A DNA stretch of 16,062 bases, from positions 1 through 16,062 of the forward strand of contig JAMDDG010000193.1 in the NCBI GenBank assembly GCA_023488865.1, written 5' to 3'. Position 1 is the stretch's first letter, and each line of letters opens with the position of its first letter. The DNA is from Bacteroidota bacterium (GTDB lineage: Bacteria > Bacteroidota > Bacteroidia > Bacteroidales > Prolixibacteraceae). Below the pieces are notes generated by a model. It was not told the DNA's origin, searched no databases, and saw nothing but the letters and a program-made list of their open reading frames with translations. Both the position numbers and the translations under genes were made by a program. Positions 1 through 5,958 of this stretch are shown in pieces.

Positions 1-114
1 ATTCAACTGATTGACAAGCAAGGACGTAAAGGGGCTGAGGGATTGACCATTGGTTTTCTCCATCCAAAATCTACTTTTGGTGTATTGACGGAACTGTGTA
101 GCGAAAAGATTTAA
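1..114 (+). CDS. mce: Methylmalonyl-CoA epimerase, C-terminal fragment (5' end outside window)
   Basis: Only the last 37 codons and the TAA stop are present, and the frame is open from the first base. The tail reads ...GLTIGFLHPKSTFGVLTEL..., the characteristic end of methylmalonyl-CoA epimerase, a glyoxalase-fold enzyme. It interconverts the (R) and (S) forms of methylmalonyl-CoA between propionyl-CoA carboxylase and methylmalonyl-CoA mutase. The glutamate in the GVLTEL motif matches the family's conserved C-terminal metal-ligand position (family knowledge). The next gene faces it on the other strand, so this gene is the last of its transcription unit, and no carboxylase gene follows directly. 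The family call rests on this short but distinctive tail. Confidence 0.8.
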   Translation: MQLIDKQGRKGAEGLTIGFLHPKSTFGVLTELCSEKI

Positions 115-185
115 ACAATTACTCCATTTAACAGGACCTTTTTTAACTTCTGTGGATTAGAAGATTTCTATTTATTTTCTGCTAT

Positions 186-1019
186 TCAGTGAGTTAAGTG
201 TTTCCTTACTGCATGCGAGAAGCCATTCTCGTGGTGGGGGAGTGAAATCAAAAATTTCTCCTTCAATTCATCGGGGGAATTGCGTACCACGTACGAGAGA
301 TGGGTAAAATCGAGCATTTCCAGGTCGTTAAAATCGTTCCCAATGCCGAGTGTTTCTGTTCTGTGTATTCCTTTTAAACGACAGATTTCCTCAATTCCGT
401 TGGCTTTGGAGATCCCTTTCGGAAAAATCTCCATCCAAAGCCAGTTTTCATCGAGCGGAGAAGTAGTCCGGATGATATTTATTTCGTTGAACTGTGCCAG
501 AAGCACTTTTTTTACTTTGTCGAACTCATCGCTTTTCTTTGGAAAGAAGAGTAACAACTGAGAAGAGTTGTATTTATGGCTTGGTATTATCTCTTCTGCT
601 TTGCCCATTTTAGAATGAACATCCACATATCGTTCAATTTCAGGACATTCGTGGTTTTTCCACCAAAAAAAATTATGGTTATCTGGAAAACAGTCCGATA
701 CTTTAAAATTAAAACCATTTACAATCAAATAATCGATGAGCCGGGAAGTAAGTTCTTCCGGAAGGTTAATGGCCCTGATGATCTCCTGTTTTTTCCAGTC
801 GACAATTCCAGCGCCTGAAGAGCAGATTACATAATCAAATGGATCTGACGGGGAAAGGACTTTTCTGACTTTGAGAAGGTTCCTGCCAGTAGCCGCAACC
901 CTGCAAATTCCCAAACGGCCAAGTAGGTTAAGCGTCTCAAGGTCTTCCTTGCTGATCGATTGATCATTCTGTAGCAAAGTACCATCCAGGTCGGTCACCA
1001 CCATTTTTAGTTCACTCAT
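186..1019 (-). CDS. HAD-superfamily Cof-type phosphatase
   Basis: This 277-residue protein is a Cof/YidA-like (HAD IIB) hydrolase, a cytosolic Mg2+-dependent phosphatase that probably acts on sugar phosphates or other small phosphorylated metabolites. All four HAD motifs are visible: DLDGTLL with nucleophile D10 and acid/base D12; motif II T44-G45-R46; the motif III lysine in KGISKANG (about K205); and motif IV GIGNDFNDLEML with N228, D229 and D232. The cap region lies between motifs II and III. Length is normal for the family (260-290 aa). The ATG at 1017-1019 directly precedes the MSELKMVVTDLDGT core, so the start is secure. It converges on the mce fragment and diverges from the DUF5606 gene. 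The substrate cannot be inferred from sequence. Confidence 0.9.
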   Translation of the reverse strand: MSELKMVVTDLDGTLLQNDQSISKEDLETLNLLGRLGICRVAATGRNLLKVRKVLSPSDPFDYVICSSGAGIVDWKKQEIIRAINLPEELTSRLIDYLIVNGFNFKVSDCFPDNHNFFWWKNHECPEIERYVDVHSKMGKAEEIIPSHKYNSSQLLLFFPKKSDEFDKVKKVLLAQFNEINIIRTTSPLDENWLWMEIFPKGISKANGIEEICRLKGIHRTETLGIGNDFNDLEMLDFTHLSYVVRNSPDELKEKFLISLPHHENGFSHAVRKHLTH

Positions 1020-1092
1020 AAAGTCTTTTTCTTTGGAGGGTAAAGTTCGCCAAAGTTTTGGAGAGGAGTACCAAATAGCAATTAAATATTTT

Positions 1093-1100
1093 TATTTTTG
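1093..1100 (+). promoter_or_regulatory. Candidate Bacteroidota -7 promoter box for the DUF5606 gene
   Basis: TATTTTTG is an exact match to the Bacteroidota -7 consensus TAnnTTTG and ends 23 bp before the ATG at 1124, which would give a leader of roughly 17 nt. No -33 TTG occurs at the usual 19-21 bp spacing (the nearest TTTTG ends at 1060, too far away). The assignment therefore rests on the -7 box and its position. Confidence 0.4.
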
Positions 1101-1123
1101 CCCATCAACAAATAGTACAATCT

Positions 1124-1549
1124 ATGTTAAAAGGTATCTTGGCAATATCAGGCCAACCGGGATTATTTAAAGTGTTGTCTGAAGGAAAAAATGGAGTGAT
1201 CGTTGAATCGCTCCTGACAGGGAAAAAGCAAACGGTTTTCGCAAGCGCTAAAATGAGCACGCTGGAAGACATTGCTATCTATACTACCAGTGAAGATTTT
1301 CCACTGAATGAGGTATTCAAAAAAATTTACAATCTTGAAAACGGAGGTGCAACCATTCAGGCCAATGCAAAACCGGAAGAACTGAAAACGTATTTTGAAA
1401 AAGTTTTACCTGATTTCGATAAAGAACGGGTCTATGTATCTGATATAAAAAAAGTTATAACCTGGTACAATTTGCTTCAGGCAAAAGAATTACTTAATTT
1501 CGAAAAAGAAGCCCAAACAGAAGAAGGGACTTCAGGAGAAGAAGGATAA
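1124..1549 (+). CDS. DUF5606 domain-containing protein
   Basis: This 141-residue soluble protein has the typical N terminus of the Bacteroidota-specific DUF5606 family: MLKGILAISGQPGLFKVLSE, followed by a motif in which a signal or modification is displayed (GVIVESLLTGKKQTVF). The body (residues 1 to about 70) looks like a small beta-rich domain. Residues 75-130 are helical and include KPEELKTYFEKVLPDFDKERVY and a DIKKVITWYNLL segment. The tail is acidic (EAQTEEGTSGEEG). There is no signal peptide, membrane segment or recognisable catalytic motif. Its molecular function is unknown to me; the family is small, single-copy and conserved in the phylum, which suggests a housekeeping role (inference). 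It stands alone between divergent HAD and convergent sucB genes, and its stop codon lies within a hairpin shared with the sucB 3' side. Confidence 0.85.
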   Translation: MLKGILAISGQPGLFKVLSEGKNGVIVESLLTGKKQTVFASAKMSTLEDIAIYTTSEDFPLNEVFKKIYNLENGGATIQANAKPEELKTYFEKVLPDFDKERVYVSDIKKVITWYNLLQAKELLNFEKEAQTEEGTSGEEG

Positions 1550-1563
1550 ACTTTATCCTTCTT
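1539..1563. terminator. Candidate hairpin between convergent DUF5606 gene and sucB
   Basis: An inverted repeat (AAGAAGGATAA / TTATCCTTCTT) pairs 1539-1549 with 1553-1563 around a 3-nt loop, 11 bp with no mismatch. It includes the DUF5606 TAA and lies just before the sucB stop (1569-1571). There is no U-run on either side, so it is at best a weak or Rho-assisted bidirectional 3' end, or an mRNA-stabilising hairpin. Confidence 0.4.
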
Positions 1564-1568
1564 GTGTA

Positions 1569-2828
1569 TCACAAATCAAGTAGAATCTCACCCGGATCTT
1601 TGCTGCCAAACAGCAGTTTGTCCGGATTTTCAACCATTTCTTTGATTTTGACCAAAAAGCCTACTGAATCTTTGCCATCGATAATGCGGTGGTCATAAGA
1701 AAGCGCCACGTACATCATGGGTCTTATTACTACTTTTCCATCCAACGCAACCGGACGATCTTTGATGGCATGCAATCCTAAAATAGCACTTTGGGGAGGA
1801 TTGATGATCGGAGTTGACATCATCGAACCGAAAACGCCGCCATTGGTAATGGTGAAAGTCCCGCCGGTCATCTCCTGAACAGTCAGACGCTTGTCGCGCG
1901 CTTTTTCGGCTAAATCTTTAATGGCGCCTTCAATCTGGGCCACACTCATCGTTTCTACATTCCGGATAACCGGGACCATCAATCCTTTCGGACTGGATAC
2001 TGCAATACCTATATCATGGTATTTAGGGGTAACAATCTCTTCACCATCAATCATGGAATTAATCGAGGTATGCTGTAAAAGCGCCAAACTAACCGCCTTT
2101 GCAAAAAAAGCGTTGAATCCCAGTTTAAAACCATGTTTTTCGGTAAAAACTTTCTGGTAGCGATTTCTCAATTCCATTACTTTGCTCATATCTACCTCAT
2201 TGAAAGTGGTCAGCATGGCGGTTTCGTTCTTTACAGCTACCAACCGCTGACTTAACTTTCGTCTCAGAGGAGTCATTGTTACACGATCTTCGGCACGACT
2301 GGCTTCCAGGGAAATATTCACTGGATGGGTATAAGCCGTTACAATCTGTTCCATATCCCTGCGGGTCAATCTTCTCAGCCCTTCGAGTACCTCATCGACC
2401 GATAGATTGGCCTGTTCCATCACTGCTTTTGCGGTTGGCGTCATTTTAATCGAAGTTTCCGGCTCCTTTTGAACAGTTTCAGTTTTCGGAACAGCTGCCA
2501 GCGGAGTATTGCCCTCAATAATAGCGCTTTGCGCGGATACTTGTTTGGAAGGGGTTGCAACAGCCTGTTTTTCTGCCGGCTGCGAAGGGGCTTTCTCTGT
2601 ATCAATGTTGCAGGCTACGCTGCCAACAGCAACCCGTTCACCTTCCTTTACCAGGATTGTCAATTGACCGGAGGCGGTAGCGATGAGCGACAATGTGGCT
2701 TTGTCCGATTCCACCTCTGCCAGTTCCTGGTCTTTTCGGACCAATGCACCATTTTCGACCAGCCATTTGCCTATTTCAACTTCAGCTATCGACTCTCCGG
2801 GTGAGGGGACCTTTATTTCAACGATCAT
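1569..2828 (-). CDS. sucB: 2-oxoglutarate dehydrogenase E2, dihydrolipoyllysine-residue succinyltransferase
   Basis: This 419-residue E2 core of the 2-oxoglutarate dehydrogenase complex transfers succinyl groups from E1 to CoA. An N-terminal lipoyl domain (about 1-77) carries the lipoyl lysine K43 in VESDKAT. A Pro/Ala/Gln-rich linker (78-127) and a short peripheral-subunit-binding-like segment (about 128-165) follow. The catalytic acyltransferase domain (about 183-419) ends in LSYDHRIIDGKDSVGFL, with catalytic H380 and nearby D384. I place the start at the ATG 2826-2828 because MIVEIKVPSPGES is the family N terminus. A TTG at 2850-2852 would add eight residues (MTQKKHKN), but those codons exist only because of a 73-bp duplication. 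The E3-binding region lacks the usual GTGxGGR motif. It lies downstream of sucA on the same strand, 181 bp apart, probably co-transcribed. Confidence 0.95.
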   Translation of the reverse strand: MIVEIKVPSPGESIAEVEIGKWLVENGALVRKDQELAEVESDKATLSLIATASGQLTILVKEGERVAVGSVACNIDTEKAPSQPAEKQAVATPSKQVSAQSAIIEGNTPLAAVPKTETVQKEPETSIKMTPTAKAVMEQANLSVDEVLEGLRRLTRRDMEQIVTAYTHPVNISLEASRAEDRVTMTPLRRKLSQRLVAVKNETAMLTTFNEVDMSKVMELRNRYQKVFTEKHGFKLGFNAFFAKAVSLALLQHTSINSMIDGEEIVTPKYHDIGIAVSSPKGLMVPVIRNVETMSVAQIEGAIKDLAEKARDKRLTVQEMTGGTFTITNGGVFGSMMSTPIINPPQSAILGLHAIKDRPVALDGKVVIRPMMYVALSYDHRIIDGKDSVGFLVKIKEMVENPDKLLFGSKDPGEILLDL

Positions 2829-2921
2829 ATTTTTATGTTTTTTTTGTGTCAACTTCAGCTATCGACTCTCCGGGTGAGGGGACCTTTATTTCAACGATCA
2901 TATTTTTATGTTTTTTTTGTG
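2776..2921. repeat. Perfect 73-bp tandem duplication covering the sucB translation start
   Basis: Positions 2776-2848 and 2849-2921 are identical over 73 bp, including an 8-T run in each. The flanking bases differ (T at 2775 against G at 2848; CCCTC after copy 2 against TCAAC at its start), so the repeat is exactly two units with no junction microhomology. In sucB orientation each unit holds the A-rich leader, the ATG and the first 17 codons. Because 73 is not a multiple of three, the upstream copy is out of frame with the gene and does not make a fusion. Lack of any divergence suggests a recent event or an assembly artefact. Confidence 0.97.
2833..2901 (-). CDS. 22-codon upstream ORF made by duplicated sucB start
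   Basis: The upstream copy of the duplication keeps the sucB leader and ATG (2899-2901). It reads MIVEIKVPSPGESIAEV as in SucB, then runs over the copy junction into DTKKT and stops at TAA 2833-2835. The stop lies 4 nt before the true sucB ATG, a geometry suited to translational reinitiation. Since the leader of both ATGs is identical, ribosomes should be able to initiate here. The peptide itself is a truncated lipoyl-domain start and probably has no function. Whether it is translated is inference. Confidence 0.45.
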   Translation of the reverse strand: MIVEIKVPSPGESIAEVDTKKT

Positions 2922-2962
2922 CCCTCTGTGCAACCCTTAGCTTCCATTGTGTTTAAATTTTC

Positions 2963-3003
2963 ACCACAAAGGACTCAAAGGTGCTCACAAAGTATACACG
3001 AAG
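2963..3003. repeat. Degenerate CACAAAG-type periodic intergenic repeat
   Basis: Between sucA and sucB the plus strand shows CACAAAGG (2965-2972), CTCAAAGG (2974-2981), CTCACAAAG (2984-2992) and ACACGAAG (2996-3003), with the AAAG/GAAG cores 9, 12 and 11 bp apart. A related GCCCTCTGTG lies at 2921-2930. I recognise this as the kind of short, degenerate CACAAAG/CTTTGTG periodic sequence that recurs in intergenic DNA of many Bacteroidota and other bacteria. Its origin and role are unknown to me. It ends 7 bp before the sucA stop codon. Confidence 0.6.
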
Positions 3004-3009
3004 TTTTTT

Positions 3010-5811
3010 TCAATTAAAAACGGATTCCAATATTCGTTCCAGTCGTCTCTTGTGTTTTTCAAGCAACCCTGCGGCCGGACTGGCGCTTTCAGGCCTGCTG
3101 ACAAGCTCCAGGTTCAATTCAGGATATTTCCTGAAAAGATAAGGCCAAACACCCATATTTGCAGGTTCATCCTGAACCCATATAAACCTTTTAGCTTGAG
3201 AGTTATTAAATATTATATCACGTACCTCTTCAACCGGGAATGGGGAAATTTGTTCCACCCGGTGGATGGCAACATTCATTTTATCCAGCTTTTCCCTTCG
3301 CTCCAACAATTCAAAATAGATTTTTCCGGAGGTAAAGACGACCACCTCCGCTTTCCCTTGTTTGACTTCATCGTCCCTGATCAATTTTTCGAACCCGCCT
3401 TTGGTCAGTTTGTCCAGCGAAGAAATCACTTTTGGGTGGCGAAGTAAACTCTTCGGCGTGAAAACAATCAATGGAATACGCACATCACCAATCACTTGTC
3501 TTCTTAGAAGATGAAAAAGATTGGCAGGTGTTGTCGGTACCGCCACATGCAAGTTGTAGTTGCTACAAAGGGACAAATACCTTTCAATTCTGGCGCTGGA
3601 ATGTTCAGGCCCCTGTCCTTCGTACCCATGAGGAAGAAAAAGTACCAATCCATTCATAATTCCCCATTTTTCACCGGCGGAAGAGATGTACTGGTCGAAA
3701 ATGACTTGCGCTACATTGGCAAAGTCGCCAAACTGGGCCTCCCAGATAGTTAATCCTTGCGGATAGGCCATCGAATAGCCATATTCGAAGCCCATCACGC
3801 CATATTCGTTCAGAGGGGAGTTGAGCACGGCTATTGAAGCCTGATTGGGGGAAATGTTTTGAAGCGGGAAATATTTTTCGCCCGTATCTTCCAGTACCAA
3901 AGCGGAATGACGGTGAGAGAATGTCCCGCGCTGGGCATCCTGTCCACTTAAACGTACGGAAATGCCTTCGTTCAGCAGTGAGGCGTAGGCAAGTGATTCT
4001 CCTAAGGCCCAATCGATCTTGTTGTTGGCAATCAGCTGTCTGCGTTCATCCATCAGCTTGACAATCTTGCTAAAAAACTTCTTATCTGCAGGCAGGGTAT
4101 TGATCTTGTCAGCAAGCTTCAATAGTTCAGTTTCTGAGATGGCAGTGGGCACCTGATACAATTCGCAAGGGTCAGGGAAGCGGTAGGATTTGTACTCATC
4201 GACCAGGAAATTTTTGATGTTGAGTTTGTCAATCAACATACTTTCCCCGTAATTTTCTTCCAATTGGGCATCAAATAGAGCAATCTCCTGTTCTACCTCA
4301 GCCTGAGTCATAATACCGGTATCAATTAATTTTTTAGCATAGATATCACGAGGATTGGGATGTTCCGCAATAATTTTATACAGAAGCGGCTGGGTGAACC
4401 GTGGTTCATCCCCTTCGTTGTGGCCATATTTACGGTAGGAGAGAATATCGATAAATACATCGGAATGAAAATGCTGTCGGAATTCGAGTGCCAGCTTTAC
4501 CGTGAAAATAAGCGCTTCAACATCATCGCCGTTCACATGAAATACTGGAGAGCGGGTTACTTTGGCGATATCGGTACAATAAGTGCTGGAACGCGCCTCA
4601 AGATAGTCTGTTGTGAACCCCACCTGATTGTTTACCACAATATGTAAAGTTCCCCCGGTTTTGTACCCCGGAAGCAGCGCCATCTGGACAACTTCATAAA
4701 CGATCCCCTGTCCGGCAATGGCAGCATCACCATGTATGCTAATGGGAACTATTTTTCCAAAATCCCCGTTGTAGTGGTGATCAATCCTGGCGCGGACCAT
4801 CCCTTCGACCAAAGCCCCAACAGTCTCGAGGTGCGAAGGGTTGGGTATAAGGCTCAATTTCACCTTTTCGCCATTATCGGTAGTGATGATATTCTCAAAA
4901 CCGAGGTGGTATTTGACATCCCCAAGAGATATACCCTTCTCATATTCAGTTGCATAAAACTCTTTGAATATATTTTTATAGGGTTTTTCCAAAATATTGG
5001 CCAACACATTCAGTCTTCCACGGTGTGCCATACCTATTACAAATTCTTCGATACCCAGCCTGGCCCCGTGCATTACGATGGCATCCAAAGCCGGAATAAT
5101 TGCTTCTGTGCCTTCCAACGAGAATCGCTTGGCGCCCACAAATTTACGGTGGATAAAACTTTCGAAACTAACCGCAATGTTCAGGTGATAAAAGATGTGT
5201 CTTTGCTGTTCAGGAGAGAAATATTCGCTATTTTTCGATTTTTCCATCCTTACTTTCAGCCAATCAATCAATTCAGGTTGCCGCATGTAAAGAAACTCTG
5301 CACCAACCGACTCACAATAGGTTGCTTCAAGATGGGATATAATATCTTTCAAAGTCGCATTGCCAATCCCAATCTCTTTACCGGCATGAAAAACAGTAGC
5401 CAGATCACTTTCCTCCAACTCGAAATTTTCAAAATCAAGGGTGGGAGCGTAAGTTCTTCTTTTACGAACCGGATTGGTACGGGTAAACAAATGGCCTCTT
5501 TGCCGGTATCCATTGATCAGGTTGAGAATTCTGAACTCTTTCTGTATCCGTATTTCATGTGAATATAAATTGTTTTTTAATCGCCACATGGAACCCTCAG
5601 GGATATTCATCTTCTTTGGCGAGCCTTTGCTCATGAGGGTTTCATCTGCTGCCGAAACGGCAGAATCCTGGTAAGATTTTCTTGCCAACTCAAATCCTTC
5701 AAAAAAATTACGCCAGCTTTGTTCAACACTTACCGGATTTTCAAGGTAATTTTTATACAATTCTTCAACCGCACTGATCTCCTGATTGCCAACAAGGGAA
5801 AATTTATCCAT
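3010..5811 (-). CDS. sucA: 2-oxoglutarate dehydrogenase E1 component (thiamine diphosphate-dependent)
   Basis: This 933-residue enzyme decarboxylates 2-oxoglutarate and succinylates the lipoyl group of SucB in the TCA cycle. The N-terminal E1o domain (about 10-45, EELYKNYLENPVSVEQSWRNFF) is the part known to contact the E2 core. The active-site region contains the FVGAKRFSLEGTEAIIP segment, H263 in GMAHRGRLNVL, and YHLG with H302. The ThDP/Mg motif is HGDAAIAGQG (G361-D362-A363) through NNQVGFTT (N394-N395-Q396). The transketolase-like pyrimidine-binding domain follows (RLSGQDAQRGTFSHRH), and the C terminus is the usual E1o domain. Length is normal for the family (about 930-950). The start at ATG 5809-5811 gives the standard MDKFS-like N terminus. 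It is the first gene of the sucA-sucB unit; no lipoamide dehydrogenase gene is in the window. Confidence 0.97.
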   Translation of the reverse strand: MDKFSLVGNQEISAVEELYKNYLENPVSVEQSWRNFFEGFELARKSYQDSAVSAADETLMSKGSPKKMNIPEGSMWRLKNNLYSHEIRIQKEFRILNLINGYRQRGHLFTRTNPVRKRRTYAPTLDFENFELEESDLATVFHAGKEIGIGNATLKDIISHLEATYCESVGAEFLYMRQPELIDWLKVRMEKSKNSEYFSPEQQRHIFYHLNIAVSFESFIHRKFVGAKRFSLEGTEAIIPALDAIVMHGARLGIEEFVIGMAHRGRLNVLANILEKPYKNIFKEFYATEYEKGISLGDVKYHLGFENIITTDNGEKVKLSLIPNPSHLETVGALVEGMVRARIDHHYNGDFGKIVPISIHGDAAIAGQGIVYEVVQMALLPGYKTGGTLHIVVNNQVGFTTDYLEARSSTYCTDIAKVTRSPVFHVNGDDVEALIFTVKLALEFRQHFHSDVFIDILSYRKYGHNEGDEPRFTQPLLYKIIAEHPNPRDIYAKKLIDTGIMTQAEVEQEIALFDAQLEENYGESMLIDKLNIKNFLVDEYKSYRFPDPCELYQVPTAISETELLKLADKINTLPADKKFFSKIVKLMDERRQLIANNKIDWALGESLAYASLLNEGISVRLSGQDAQRGTFSHRHSALVLEDTGEKYFPLQNISPNQASIAVLNSPLNEYGVMGFEYGYSMAYPQGLTIWEAQFGDFANVAQVIFDQYISSAGEKWGIMNGLVLFLPHGYEGQGPEHSSARIERYLSLCSNYNLHVAVPTTPANLFHLLRRQVIGDVRIPLIVFTPKSLLRHPKVISSLDKLTKGGFEKLIRDDEVKQGKAEVVVFTSGKIYFELLERREKLDKMNVAIHRVEQISPFPVEEVRDIIFNNSQAKRFIWVQDEPANMGVWPYLFRKYPELNLELVSRPESASPAAGLLEKHKRRLERILESVFN

Positions 5812-5862
5812 ACAATATTGTTATTGTCACTATTACGTTTGAAAAGAAAATAAGTTCACAAC

Positions 5863-5870
5863 CAAATGTA
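5863..5870 (-). promoter_or_regulatory. Candidate Bacteroidota -7 promoter box for sucA
   Basis: Read on the minus strand this is TACATTTG, an exact TAnnTTTG match, 51 bp upstream of the sucA ATG. The predicted start of transcription is near 5856, giving a leader of about 45 nt. No good -33 TTG is present at the expected distance. A second exact match, TACGTTTG at 5834-5841, faces the other way and could serve the divergent nuclease gene with a leader of about 110 nt. Confidence 0.35.
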
Positions 5871-5958
5871 CTAAAATGATCGGGCATATTTCAGAAAAAA
5901 TGAGCAATTTTAACCATTGATATTTACTGAATAAGAATAGGTACTGTCGTATAAATTT

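Noticed and set aside
147..163. Possible terminator hairpin between mce and the HAD gene
   Set aside because: Only a 5-bp CTTCT/AGAAG stem with a 7-nt loop; this is expected by chance in A/T-rich DNA.
2829..2852. N-terminal extension of SucB from TTG 2850-2852 (MTQKKHKN)
   Set aside because: These codons are duplicated leader sequence and not part of the lipoyl domain; the ATG at 2826-2828 gives the family N terminus.
2469..3017. Several plus-strand ORFs opposite the sucB start that share the peptide FSYRLSG
   Set aside because: The shared peptide is just the 73-bp duplication read on the wrong strand. The frames are antisense to sucB.
4732..5562. Long plus-strand ORF of 276 codons opposite sucA
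   Set aside because: It lies wholly antisense to the unambiguous sucA coding sequence, its translation has no recognisable domain, and antisense openness follows from the sucA codon pattern.
5834..5841. TACGTTTG as promoter for the AddB-like gene
   Set aside because: It matches the -7 consensus exactly, but no -33 element fits, the leader would be about 110 nt, and it would face the sucA box head-on. It is mentioned with the sucA promoter but not called as a feature.
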